Shown in pieces: positions 16,433-25,049 of a DNA stretch of 64,000 nucleotides. The stretch spans positions 218,743 through 282,742 of the forward strand of contig NZ_VCGX01000004.1 of NCBI RefSeq assembly GCF_007671655.1, in the 5' to 3' direction. The stretch's first letter is position 1. Each line of letters starts with the position of its first letter. Under the pieces are notes generated by a model. The model was given only the letters and a program-made list of their open reading frames with translations, made no database searches and was not told the DNA's origin. The translations under genes and the position numbers were made by a program. The stretch is from Marinobacter piscis. GTDB taxonomy: Bacteria; Pseudomonadota; Gammaproteobacteria; Pseudomonadales; Oleiphilaceae.

Positions 16433-17278
16433 ATGAAACTTCCGTATTATCTTGGCTGCCCCCAGTGGCAACACCCTGCATGGAACCGTGGGCTTCCAAA
16501 TGGCAGAACTCCTCTGGAGCGCTACAGCCAGGTGTTTAACTGTGTTGAAGGCAACACAACCTTTTACGCCACGCCCAGCCGGGAGCAATGCCAGCAGTGG
16601 CGTCTGCAGGTACCAGACCATTTTCGCTTCCTGCTCAAGTTCCCCCGGGCTATTACCCATGACCGGCTATTATCCGGGGTCGATGGGGCGACACGGGATT
16701 TCCTGAATGTTATTGAGCCGTTAGAAGATGTACTGGGCCCCTTCCTGTTACAGCTCCCCGCCGCATTCGGGCCTGAGCACCTGACCAACCTGTGGCAATT
16801 CATTGATGCCCTGCCAGCACCTCTCACTTGCACTGTTGAAGTGCGCAATGCTGCGTTCTTCAGTAAAGGCGATGCAGAAAGAGCTCTGAACCGGGGGCTT
16901 CGGGAACGTGGTGTCGCCCGGGTGTGCATGGATACACGGGCCCTATTTGCGGCGGCGCCGGAGGATACAATCACCACTGAAGCCCAGCGTAAAAAACCCA
17001 GGGTGCCTGTACACCTGCTCCCGGGTGATGCACCTCCGGTTATCCGGTACATTGGTCATCCCGATCTGCAAGTCAACCGGCATTACCTGGCGCCTTGGGT
17101 CGAACGGGTTGGTTCGTGGATCGAACAGGGACAACCACCGTATTTTTTCCTGCACATGCCCGATATTGGCGATGCTCTGAGCCTCACAGAAATCTGGACT
17201 GATCTTTTGAGCCACCGTGTAAGTGGCGCAGAAGCGCTGCAGTTTAACGAAGAGCAGCCCCAGATAGGTCTGTTTTGA
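16433..17278 (+). CDS. DUF72 family protein (YecE-like)
   Basis: A 281-residue soluble protein of the DUF72 TIM-barrel-like family. Diagnostic segments are YYLGCPQWQHPAWNRG near the N-terminus, RYSQVFNCVEGNTTFYATPS, WRLQVPDHFRFLLKFPRAIT, LGPFLLQLPAAFGPEHL, TVEVRNAAFF and WIEQGQPPYFFLHMPD. The biochemical role of this family is not established. The ATG at 16433 begins right at the conserved domain; the ATG at 16361 would add 24 residues of low-complexity sequence and overlaps the -10 box, so it is less likely. Confidence 0.88.
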   Translation: MKLPYYLGCPQWQHPAWNRGLPNGRTPLERYSQVFNCVEGNTTFYATPSREQCQQWRLQVPDHFRFLLKFPRAITHDRLLSGVDGATRDFLNVIEPLEDVLGPFLLQLPAAFGPEHLTNLWQFIDALPAPLTCTVEVRNAAFFSKGDAERALNRGLRERGVARVCMDTRALFAAAPEDTITTEAQRKKPRVPVHLLPGDAPPVIRYIGHPDLQVNRHYLAPWVERVGSWIEQGQPPYFFLHMPDIGDALSLTEIWTDLLSHRVSGAEALQFNEEQPQIGLF

Positions 17279-17374
17279 AAGCAGCTGTGACAAATCACCT
17301 TGCAACGATTATCATTCGCCACCTATCTATGCACACTGAACTTTTACGCCTCCCTTTGTGACCGGAGTTTTTAA

Positions 17375-19252
17375 ATGGCTATTTCCCGCAGGGATTTTTT
17401 GAACGGCGTAGCGCTTACCATCGCCGCCGGAATGACCCCCTTGAGCTTACTTCGTGCCGATCCCCAGGCACAAAATCAATACCCGCCCTTGCGCACGGGT
17501 ATGAGGGGCAACCACCCCGGATCATTTGAAGCCGCTCACAAAATGTCCCGTGAAGGCCACAGGTTTGCATTGGGTGGCCTCAAGGTGACAGAACACTACG
17601 ATATGGTTGTGGTGGGTGCTGGCATCAGCGGCCTTGCCGCCGCCTGGTTTTACCGGCAGCAAAACCCGGATGCAAAAATCCTGATTCTGGACAATCACGA
17701 TGATTTCGGCGGGCACGCCAAACGTAATGAGTTTAACGTGAATGGCAACACCGTTCTCACATACGGCGGCAGTGAGTCATTCCAGTCACCGGACTCTCTG
17801 TTTAGCGACCAGGTGAACAAGTTGCTTGAAGGCCTGGGGGTGGACATATCACGCTTTAAACAATACTTCGATCGTGATTACTATTACCAACAAGGAATGA
17901 GTCGAGGGGCTTTCTTCGATGCAGATCACTTTGGTGTTAACAAAGTGGTGGGAGGCAGCCCTGAAATGGGTGTGGCCGATGAGCTTCGCCCGGATCTGCT
18001 GAACTCCCGCTCATTGGAAGAGTATATTCGTGATTTCCCGCTGCCACCGGACGACATTGACGCTCTGGTGACGCTCCATATCAATCCTCCCGCTTATCTG
18101 TCAGACATGTCGGTAGATGAAAAGGTGGAGTATTTAAGCACCATCAGCTACCAGGATTTCCTCAAAGATATCGCAGGATTGAGTGACAGCGCCTTGTTGT
18201 ACTTCCGCGCGACCAGCACGGAGTTCTTTGGTTACGGGATAGATTCAATTGCAGCCATAGATGCGCATGAGTACGGCTACCCCGGATTGAGTGCCATGGG
18301 GCTACCGGAGCCCGGGGAAGCCGTAAAGGCAGAAATCAACGATCCCTATATCTACCATTTCCCGGATGGCAATGCCTCGGTCGCACGCTTGCTGGTAAGA
18401 GACATGATTCCTGGCGTCGCATCAGGTAACACGATGGAAGACATCGTGATGGCAAAGTTTGACTACAGCAAACTCGACAACCCTTCAAATAACATCCGGC
18501 TACGCCTGAATAGTACGGTTGTCAGAGTAGACAACCCCAATGGCCCCGTTGATGTTGGCTACCTGCATGATGGCAAACTGCACCGTGTCCAGGGCCGTCA
18601 AAGCATTCTTGCCTGTTACAACATGATGATACCTTCCATGGTGCCTTCTTTGCCGGCAACGCAGAAAGAAGCTCTGCACCAAAACGTCAAAGCACCGCTC
18701 GTTTATAGCAAAGTGCTGCTGAAGAACTGGCATGCATTCAAGAAGCTTGGCGTTCACACTCTGTATTCGCCCACAGCACCGTACAGTTTGGTAAAGCTGG
18801 ATTACCCGGTAAACATGGGTGGCTACACCCACGCTTCCGGACCTGATGAGCCGATTGTTGTTCACATGGTACAAGTACCAACTGCTGCCAATACTGGCCT
18901 CGATGTACGTCAGCAAATGCGGATGGGCAGAGCCGAACTTCTGGGACGTTCATTCGCCGAAATGGAGCAGGAAATCCGTAGTCAGTTAAGTGCAATTCTT
19001 GGTATCTCCGACACAGAGCTGGAACCACTTATTGAAGCCATTACGGTTAATCGCTGGTCTCATGGCTACAGCTATGAAGAAACCAGCCTGTTTGACACAG
19101 AAGCATCAGCGGAACGCACTATTAATCAGGCACGCAAGCGACATGGTCAAATTGCCATCGCCAACTCCGACGCGGCATGGAGTCCATATATGCACGCCGC
19201 AATCGACGAAGCATGGCGCGCCGTAAATGAACTGACCGGCCAGGAGGGGTAA
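17375..19252 (+). CDS. Tat-exported FAD-dependent dehydrogenase, spermidine dehydrogenase (SpdH) type
   Basis: A 625-residue periplasmic flavoprotein. The N-terminus has a twin-arginine signal (SRRDFL at 4-9, then a hydrophobic run), and residues 75-110 form the FAD-binding Rossmann motif (VVVGAGISGLAAAWF, then ILDNHDDFGGHAKRNEF). The overall layout and the DNHDDFGGHAKRNEF segment resemble the spermidine dehydrogenase of Pseudomonas aeruginosa, an amine oxidase-like flavoprotein that passes electrons to the respiratory chain and not to oxygen. A triheme cytochrome c gene starts three bases after its stop, which fits a periplasmic dehydrogenase-cytochrome pair. The substrate could be a polyamine but is not proven by sequence. 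Confidence 0.75.
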   Translation: MAISRRDFLNGVALTIAAGMTPLSLLRADPQAQNQYPPLRTGMRGNHPGSFEAAHKMSREGHRFALGGLKVTEHYDMVVVGAGISGLAAAWFYRQQNPDAKILILDNHDDFGGHAKRNEFNVNGNTVLTYGGSESFQSPDSLFSDQVNKLLEGLGVDISRFKQYFDRDYYYQQGMSRGAFFDADHFGVNKVVGGSPEMGVADELRPDLLNSRSLEEYIRDFPLPPDDIDALVTLHINPPAYLSDMSVDEKVEYLSTISYQDFLKDIAGLSDSALLYFRATSTEFFGYGIDSIAAIDAHEYGYPGLSAMGLPEPGEAVKAEINDPYIYHFPDGNASVARLLVRDMIPGVASGNTMEDIVMAKFDYSKLDNPSNNIRLRLNSTVVRVDNPNGPVDVGYLHDGKLHRVQGRQSILACYNMMIPSMVPSLPATQKEALHQNVKAPLVYSKVLLKNWHAFKKLGVHTLYSPTAPYSLVKLDYPVNMGGYTHASGPDEPIVVHMVQVPTAANTGLDVRQQMRMGRAELLGRSFAEMEQEIRSQLSAILGISDTELEPLIEAITVNRWSHGYSYEETSLFDTEASAERTINQARKRHGQIAIANSDAAWSPYMHAAIDEAWRAVNELTGQEG

Positions 19253-19255
19253 GCC

Positions 19256-20458
19256 GTGATTAAAACAAATGCTCTGGTACTGACAACCTGCCTGTTCGCA
19301 AGCTCAGCAATTGCGGCCGACGCAGAGCTGATACAGCAAGGGGAATATCTTGCCAAGGCAAGCGACTGTGTCGCCTGCCATACAGCCCCGGGCGGCAAAG
19401 CGTTTGCCGGCGGCCTGGCGATGCCAACGCCTGTAGGGGACATTTACACAACAAACATTACGCCGGACCCGGAAACGGGCATTGGTAATTACAGCCTGGA
19501 ACAATTCGCTGCTGCTGTGCGTCAGGGAGAGTCTCCCGATGGCCCGCTGTACCCTGCTATGCCTTTTACAAGCTATACGAAGCTGACCGATCCGGATATC
19601 GAAGCGTTATACGCGTACTTCATGGACGCTGTTGATCCGGTGAACCAGGAAAATAAAGAGTCTGACATCCCGTGGCCACTGAGCATGCGCTGGCCTTTGA
19701 ACATCTGGAAAAGCCTGTTTCTGGAAGAAGGTGTCTATGAAGCCGACGCATCACAAACCGAGCAGTGGAACCGCGGTGCCTACCTGGTTCAGGGCCCCGG
19801 GCATTGTAGCTCTTGCCACACTCCCCGAGGCCTGGCCTTTCAGGAGAAAGGTCTGAGTGAAAAGGACGAGGACTTCCTGGCGGGCGCCCAGCTTGACGGC
19901 TGGTGGGCCACCAGCCTTCATGGTGACTGGCAGACGGGCATTGGTGCTCTCTCCGCCGACGAGATAGCGACGCTGCTCAAAACCGGCATGGGCGGGCAGG
20001 TCAGCGTATCCGGTTCTATGGGTGAAGTGGTCCGCCACAGCACACAACATCTCACAGATGAAGACCTGCTGGCTATTGGTGTCTACCTGAAAAGCTTATC
20101 GCCATCACCGGATAGTATTGCGACCAACGTTGATGAGCCCACGCTCAACGGCGCTGAGTTATATAATGAGTACTGTTCAACGTGTCACACGAGCAACGGT
20201 TCGGGCTACCCGGATGTCACACCAACGCTTGCCGGGAACCCTACGGTAAATGCAACAGACCCGAGTTCTGTCATCCGGGTTGTTCTTGATGGTGTGGAAA
20301 GCCCGGTGAGCGGCCCCGGCCACACTCAGCGATTGATGCCCGGATACGCCTGGCAACTGAGCAATGAACAAGTTGCGAACTTATTGACGTTCATGCGCAG
20401 TCGCTGGGGCAATGACGCCGGGCCCGTCTCTGCTACCGAGGTTGAGGCGCACCGATAA
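19256..20458 (+). CDS. Exported triheme c-type cytochrome, electron acceptor for the adjacent flavoprotein
   Basis: A 400-residue protein with a signal peptide (about 1-20, cleavage near AIAAD) and three CxxCH haem sites: CVACH (Cys38-His42), CSSCH (184-188) and CSTCH (307-311). Three consecutive cytochrome c domains of this size match the cytochrome subunits of periplasmic alcohol, gluconate and sorbitol dehydrogenases, which carry electrons from a flavo- or quinoprotein to ubiquinone or a terminal oxidase. The start is a GTG preceded by AGGAGGGG; only three bases separate it from the flavoprotein stop codon, so the two genes are translationally linked. Confidence 0.9.
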   Translation: MIKTNALVLTTCLFASSAIAADAELIQQGEYLAKASDCVACHTAPGGKAFAGGLAMPTPVGDIYTTNITPDPETGIGNYSLEQFAAAVRQGESPDGPLYPAMPFTSYTKLTDPDIEALYAYFMDAVDPVNQENKESDIPWPLSMRWPLNIWKSLFLEEGVYEADASQTEQWNRGAYLVQGPGHCSSCHTPRGLAFQEKGLSEKDEDFLAGAQLDGWWATSLHGDWQTGIGALSADEIATLLKTGMGGQVSVSGSMGEVVRHSTQHLTDEDLLAIGVYLKSLSPSPDSIATNVDEPTLNGAELYNEYCSTCHTSNGSGYPDVTPTLAGNPTVNATDPSSVIRVVLDGVESPVSGPGHTQRLMPGYAWQLSNEQVANLLTFMRSRWGNDAGPVSATEVEAHR

Positions 20459-20512
20459 CATAGCCGGGGCCGCCAACTGGCGTGCCCCGATAACCAAACT
20501 GAGAGATCAATT

Positions 20513-20656
20513 ATGACACTTCACCTGGAACTCGCCCCTTTAATCAGCCTGGGAGCCGGCGTTGCTATTCTGGCCTTCCCCCGTTTGCTCAACTTCATTG
20601 TTGCGGGATACCTGATCGCTCTTGGCGTTTTAGGATTATTGGGGCACTCGCTATAA
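20513..20656 (+). CDS. DUF3096-type small membrane protein
   Basis: A 47-residue peptide that is almost wholly hydrophobic, with two short helices flanking a basic turn: LAPLISLGAGVAILAF, PRLLNF, IVAGYLIALGVLGLL. The pattern IxxxAGxxILxxPRLLNxIVAxYLIxxGxLGL is that of DUF3096, a family of about 50-residue proteins with unknown function. It starts 54 bases after the cytochrome gene on the same strand, with GAGAG as a weak ribosome binding site. A structural or assembly role beside the dehydrogenase is possible but unsupported beyond position. Confidence 0.75.
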   Translation: MTLHLELAPLISLGAGVAILAFPRLLNFIVAGYLIALGVLGLLGHSL

Positions 20657-21006
20657 GTCATCGCTTTTTCTTATAAGCCAAGTGCTTACGCAAACTGTAG
20701 GAAATATCTCACACGCCTTCGGGACAATCTCCCATATACCCGGATTCTCTATTCGCTAGAATAAGCAGTGTCAGGGATGACAAGCCATCAAGGAATGTTG
20801 GCTCAGGGATGAAGCGCTCAGGATGAGCCACAGCCTGAAGGATCGGGCGGGGGTCAGCCACGGTTGCAAGAGTCACACGGATGTTGGCTCTTGCCCCGTG
20901 CACTGCTTTTCTAATACTTGCCTGATTCCGAACACCTTACTTCTGGTGCCTTGCGCTCTGACTCATAACCATAACGACGTATTTGAGCCTCAGGAGTCAT
21001 GTATAC
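20657..21006. repeat. Non-coding spacer with repeated and inverted motifs
   Basis: This 350-base gap holds no convincing gene. It contains TCAGGGATGA twice (20771-20780 and 20804-20813) with a shorter copy at 20819, GGAATGTTGGCTC near 20792 echoed as GGATGTTGGCTC near 20879, and an inverted repeat GGCTCA (20800-20805) / TGAGCC (20824-20829). The pattern resembles a short dispersed extragenic repeat able to fold into hairpins. Whether other copies exist in the genome cannot be seen here. AGGAG near 20992 serves the next gene. Confidence 0.45.
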
Positions 21007-21276
21007 ATGAAGCGCACACCTTTCTTTGCAACTCTCGTTCTGTTATTCAGCCTGGTAAGCGGTTTTGCCTATGCAGAACAGCCCGCTATAAATATCAATA
21101 GTGCCGACGCAGCTACCCTGTCCAGCCTTGATGGTATAGGGGCGAGCAAAGCCGAAGCCATCATCACCTATCGCGAAGAGAATGGCCCCTTCAAAGCACC
21201 GGAAGACCTTTCCAATGTTAAAGGCATTGGCGCCCGTACGATTGAAAAAAATGCGGACCGTCTTGCGGTAAAATAA
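21007..21276 (+). CDS. ComEA-family helix-hairpin-helix protein
   Basis: An 89-residue exported protein with a signal peptide (MKRTPFFATLVLLFSLV, cleavage near AYAEQ) and a paired helix-hairpin-helix DNA-binding unit: ININSADAATLSSLDGIGAS then PFKAPEDLSNVKGIGARTIE. This is the standard ComEA layout. ComEA binds and pulls in double-stranded DNA in the periplasm during natural transformation; many marine gammaproteobacteria have such short forms. The ATG at 21007 is chosen because AGGAG lies about ten bases upstream. It is a single-gene unit. Confidence 0.88.
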   Translation: MKRTPFFATLVLLFSLVSGFAYAEQPAININSADAATLSSLDGIGASKAEAIITYREENGPFKAPEDLSNVKGIGARTIEKNADRLAVK

Positions 21277-21303
21277 CGCACACAAGCGTTATCCGTTTTC
21301 CGG

Positions 21304-21324
21304 GCGGCGGCTTTCAGTCGCCGC
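21304..21324 (+). terminator. Hairpin after comEA-like gene
   Basis: Perfect six-base GC stem, GCGGCG at 21304-21309 and CGCCGC at 21319-21324, with a nine-base loop, 28 bases after the stop codon. The downstream sequence (TTCCAGCTCTC) has only a weak T tract, so termination would be modest. Confidence 0.4.
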
Positions 21325-21440
21325 TTCCAGCTCTCATGGTCTCTACACTCGTTTTGTTTTCACTATGGCGGCCCTGTGGCATGCCTATACATGCTCTGTT
21401 AACCTCAGGACTCTCTCAAACTGACCTTCTTGGTTACTGA

Positions 21441-22370
21441 ATGATTCGAGGCGCCCTGCTCATTGCCCTGGCAGCCCTGCTCTGGGCAACCACCGGAATC
21501 GTTGCCAAATTCCTGTTTACCGGGACTGAGCTGCAAGCCATCACGCTGGCCTTTCTCAGACTGGCCATTGCGCTGCCGTTTTTCTGGATACTGATGCGCC
21601 GAGAGCAGCAGCAGGTTCAGAAACTCAGCGCCACTCCGAACCCACCTGACAGCTCCCTTCGACAGCTGAGCCTCAAATCACTGGCCCCTCTGGCAGCACT
21701 CGGGTTGTTCCAGGCCGTTTACCAGGGCAGTTACCTCATAGCTGTCGACCTGACGGGCGCGGGCATCGCAACTCTGATCGCGCTCTGCCTGCCTCCGGTA
21801 ATGGTCGCGCTTCTGGCTGCCCCTTTGTTGGGCGAGAAACCGGGTCTGCTAACCGTTATTGCACTGATCGCTGCAATTGCCGGTACCGCCATGCTGGTTA
21901 TCAGTGACATGGACACAAGTGGCAGGCTGCGTCTTGCGGGCATTCTCATGGCACTCCTGGCGGCTTCTGTGTACACGGGTTTTACCCTGACAAGTCGGTA
22001 CAGTTCGGCAGGCACCCCTGTATTCACCACCGCCTTCATTTGCTTCTTTACCGCAGCCCTCATCCTGCTTCCGGTTGTATTGCTGAGCGGGGGCTTTGAC
22101 GGTATTGGCAAACTTGAGGTGCGGCACTGGGCAATGATTGCTGTTATCGGCATTGTACCTACCTGCATTGGCTATCTGAGTTTCTTTGCAGGCATGAAGA
22201 CCACGCCAGCTACGCTTTCCAGTATTATTGTCACACTGGAGCCGTTATTTGTTGCGTTGCTGGCGTGGCTTTTATTAGAGGAGACGCTGGGGCCTGTTGG
22301 AATTACAGGCGCGATAATTCTGACCACGGCGGTTGTTGTAGCGTCGCGTTATGGTGAGCGTTCGGGGTGA
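21441..22370 (+). CDS. EamA/DMT-superfamily transporter
   Basis: A 309-residue inner-membrane protein with ten predicted helices in two EamA repeats (about 5-145 and 160-305). Typical features are ALLIALAALLWATTGIVAKFLF at the start, the segment FLRLAIALPFFWIL, and LEPLFVALLAWLLLEETLGP near the end. Members export or import amino acids and other metabolites; the substrate is unknown. It is convergent with the NSS transporter gene, with only 17 bases between. Confidence 0.88.
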   Translation: MIRGALLIALAALLWATTGIVAKFLFTGTELQAITLAFLRLAIALPFFWILMRREQQQVQKLSATPNPPDSSLRQLSLKSLAPLAALGLFQAVYQGSYLIAVDLTGAGIATLIALCLPPVMVALLAAPLLGEKPGLLTVIALIAAIAGTAMLVISDMDTSGRLRLAGILMALLAASVYTGFTLTSRYSSAGTPVFTTAFICFFTAALILLPVVLLSGGFDGIGKLEVRHWAMIAVIGIVPTCIGYLSFFAGMKTTPATLSSIIVTLEPLFVALLAWLLLEETLGPVGITGAIILTTAVVVASRYGERSG

Positions 22371-22387
22371 AATATAACCCATAGATC

Positions 22388-23770
22388 TCAGACCAGATTA
22401 TAAAGAAACACGACCGCGATGCCTGCCGGCGTTACGAACTTCAGTACAACCATGAATGCCTTGTACGCACCACCCTGCAAACCAATATCTTCTGCAAGTC
22501 CTTCACGGCGGATGGCCCAGCCTGCAAACAGGGCGATTGCCAGTCCACCCAGGGGCATCATCAGGTTGGAAACAAGAAAATCGAGCAGATCAAACACCGT
22601 TTTTTCTTCAAACATGCTGATAAAGCCCAGCGGGTGAATATCGCTCCACAGGTTGAAGGACAACACGGTGCCTATACCGATAAGCCAGACAGCAACACCA
22701 CCCCCCACGGCGCTTTTAACCCGGCTTGCACCCTTGTGCTCCTCAAGCCATTCAACAACCGGCTCAAGCATGGAAATCCCTGACGTTATGGCGGCCACCA
22801 GCAACAGCGCAAAGAAGATAGCCCCAAACACTACGCCGCCGCCCATTTGCCCAAAGGCCAGTGGCAGAGTCACAAAGATCAGCCCTGGCCCCGCACCGGC
22901 TTCAAGGCCGTTGGCGAATACCAGTGGAAATATCGCCAGACCGGCAAGCAAAGCCACACTGGTATCCAGCACGGCAATGGTCATGGCCGTTCGTGCGATA
23001 TTGATGTTTTTAGGCAGGTAGGAACCATAAGCCATCAAAACGCCTATGCCGATACTGAGAGTAAAGGCTGCGTGCCCCAGAGCGGTTAAAACGCCTTCGG
23101 TGGTCAGGCGGCTGAAATCGGGTGAAAACATGAAGCTGACCGCGCGGTCAAAGCTGCCGCTGTTCATGGCGTAGAACACCATCACAATGAGCAGAACGAA
23201 TAACAGGGGCATCAGCATGTTAACGGCTTTTTCAAGGCCGGAGCGGATACCCTTGCCAACAATAAAGACAACAATGCCCATGAAGACTGTGTGCCAGAAC
23301 AGCAATTCCCACGGATTCGCCAGCAGGTTATTGAACTGCCCGCCTATGGCTTCAGCATCCGCACCAACGAACATACCGACCGCAGCTTTACCTATGTAAA
23401 CCAGCGCCCAACCACCGATAACGGCGTAAAAAGAGAGAACCAGAAACGAGGCCAATACACCGTTCCAGCCGATGATGCGCCAGCCTTTGGATGTTCCCTC
23501 GGTCCGGGTCAGGGTGCGCATACTTGCAACCGGGCTTTGCCCGCCCCGGCGACCAATCATGATTTCTGCAATCAGAACCGGTACCCCGATAAGGAATATG
23601 CAGGCAAGATAAACCAGTACAAAGGCACCACCGCCATTTTCACCGGTGATGTAGGGAAACTTCCAGATATTGCCAAGCCCGACGGCAGAGCCTGCAGCCG
23701 CCAGAATGAACGCCATTTTTGAGGTCCAGAGATTACTGGCCTGTTGGTGGGGATGTACTGCCTCGCTCAT
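22388..23770 (-). CDS. Neurotransmitter:sodium symporter (NSS) family transporter
   Basis: A 460-residue protein with about eleven to twelve helices. The N-terminal WTSKMAFILAAAGSAVGLGNIWKFPYI is the family signature, containing the unwound helix 1 region that binds sodium and substrate; the HAAFTLSIGIGVLMAYGSY segment is the helix 6 counterpart. Bacterial homologues such as LeuT and TnaT take up amino acids with sodium, so an amino-acid substrate is likely, in keeping with the aminotransferase and indolepyruvate oxidoreductase genes just upstream on the same strand. Confidence 0.9.
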   Translation of the reverse strand: MSEAVHPHQQASNLWTSKMAFILAAAGSAVGLGNIWKFPYITGENGGGAFVLVYLACIFLIGVPVLIAEIMIGRRGGQSPVASMRTLTRTEGTSKGWRIIGWNGVLASFLVLSFYAVIGGWALVYIGKAAVGMFVGADAEAIGGQFNNLLANPWELLFWHTVFMGIVVFIVGKGIRSGLEKAVNMLMPLLFVLLIVMVFYAMNSGSFDRAVSFMFSPDFSRLTTEGVLTALGHAAFTLSIGIGVLMAYGSYLPKNINIARTAMTIAVLDTSVALLAGLAIFPLVFANGLEAGAGPGLIFVTLPLAFGQMGGGVVFGAIFFALLLVAAITSGISMLEPVVEWLEEHKGASRVKSAVGGGVAVWLIGIGTVLSFNLWSDIHPLGFISMFEEKTVFDLLDFLVSNLMMPLGGLAIALFAGWAIRREGLAEDIGLQGGAYKAFMVVLKFVTPAGIAVVFLYNLV

Positions 23771-23812
23771 TGCGTTCTCCGAATAGTTGTTTTTGTCGGA
23801 TGATGAAATATT

Positions 23813-23836
23813 AAAGCCCCCTGTATAAGGGGCTTT
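23813..23836 (-). terminator. Rho-independent terminator of the aminotransferase-oxidoreductase operon
   Basis: An eight-base perfect stem, AAAGCCCC (23813-23820) and GGGGCTTT (23829-23836), with an eight-base loop. Read on the minus strand it lies about 30 bases after the aminotransferase stop and is followed by TTTAATATTTC, and it separates that operon from the NSS transporter gene. Confidence 0.7.
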
Positions 23837-23867
23837 AATCAGGGTTTATCAGGGGGTTGGTAGGTGC

Positions 23868-25049
23868 CTACAGAACGCTGTTGATAGCCTGAGCCACACC
23901 CGGTAACACTTGCGCATTCAGCCCGGCCACGTTCACCCGGCTGCTCTCCAGCATGTAGATGCCATGCTCTTCACGCAGCTGACGAACCTGGTCCGGTGTT
24001 ATTCCCAGAAACGAGAACATGCCCCGTTGCCGCGCAATAAAGCCAAAATCACCGGCGGGTGCCAGGGCATCCGCAAAAGCATGACGCAAACCAAGAATGC
24101 GCTCACACATGCTGCCAAGTTCGTGTTGCCAGCCCGCGCGCAAGGCGTCGTCATCCAGAATGGTTTCCACAATAGCGGCTCCGTGCGCCGGAGGCATGGA
24201 GTAGTGTGAACGCACCACACTCAGCAACTGGCTGGTTGCCGCCGTATTGATGGCCCGGGTTTCCGAGATCAGCATCAGCGCACCCGTCCGTTCCCGGTAG
24301 AGACCAAAGTTCTTGGAGCAGGACGCGGCAACAACCATTTCCGGTACCTGGCTGGCGAGGTAACGCAAGCCGGCAGCATCCGGGTCAAGCCCCTCACCCA
24401 GACCCTGGTACGCCATATCCACGAAAGGCAGCAAACCTTTGCGTTGAATCAATTGCGTAACGGCCTGCCACTGATCTGCAGTCAGATCAGCGCCGGAGGG
24501 GTTGTGACAGCACCCATGAAGCAGGACAACATCGCCGGCCCTGGCGGATTCCAGGGACTCGAGCATGGCCGGGAAATCAACCGTCAAGGTTTCGCGGTCA
24601 AGATAGGCATACTCACGAATGTTCAGGCCCGCACCGCCCAGCAACGGCATATGATTCGCCCAGGTGGGTGTGCTTACCCAAACCGTGGTATCCGGCTGAC
24701 ACAAGTGAAAAAACTCTGCCGCCATACGCAGAGCGCCGCAACCACCCGGTGTCTGGATAACCGAGGTGCGGCCATCACGAATCAGGCTGTTGTTGTCGCC
24801 CAGTATCAACCGCGCCATGGCTTCGTTAAAACCGGCAGATCCGGCCGGGCCGACATAGCTTTTGGTGGTTTCACCTTCAAGCAACCGCCGCTCGGCCTCG
24901 TGTACTGAGGCCATAATGGGTGTGTTGCCCGCGTCATCTTTATAAACACCAATGCCGAGGTCGACTTTGCCGGGCCGGCTATCGTCACGATACATCTGCA
25001 TAAGCTGCAGAATGGGATCCTGGGGTAACTGTTCCAGCCCCTCAAACAT
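23868..25049 (-). CDS. Aspartate/aromatic aminotransferase, class I PLP-dependent
   Basis: A 393-residue cytosolic transaminase of the AspC/TyrB subgroup. Evidence: MFEGLEQLPQDPILQLM at the N-terminus, LHGCCHNPSGADLTADQW (the NPxG motif), FVDMAYQGLGEGLDPDA, and SCSKNFGLYRERTGAL with the PLP-binding lysine. It overlaps the 3' end of the indolepyruvate:ferredoxin oxidoreductase gene by eight bases. The pair suggests a route in which Trp, Phe or Tyr is converted to an aryl-pyruvate and then to aryl-acetyl-CoA, making an aromatic preference more likely than aspartate alone. Confidence 0.9.
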   Translation of the reverse strand: MFEGLEQLPQDPILQLMQMYRDDSRPGKVDLGIGVYKDDAGNTPIMASVHEAERRLLEGETTKSYVGPAGSAGFNEAMARLILGDNNSLIRDGRTSVIQTPGGCGALRMAAEFFHLCQPDTTVWVSTPTWANHMPLLGGAGLNIREYAYLDRETLTVDFPAMLESLESARAGDVVLLHGCCHNPSGADLTADQWQAVTQLIQRKGLLPFVDMAYQGLGEGLDPDAAGLRYLASQVPEMVVAASCSKNFGLYRERTGALMLISETRAINTAATSQLLSVVRSHYSMPPAHGAAIVETILDDDALRAGWQHELGSMCERILGLRHAFADALAPAGDFGFIARQRGMFSFLGITPDQVRQLREEHGIYMLESSRVNVAGLNAQVLPGVAQAINSVL

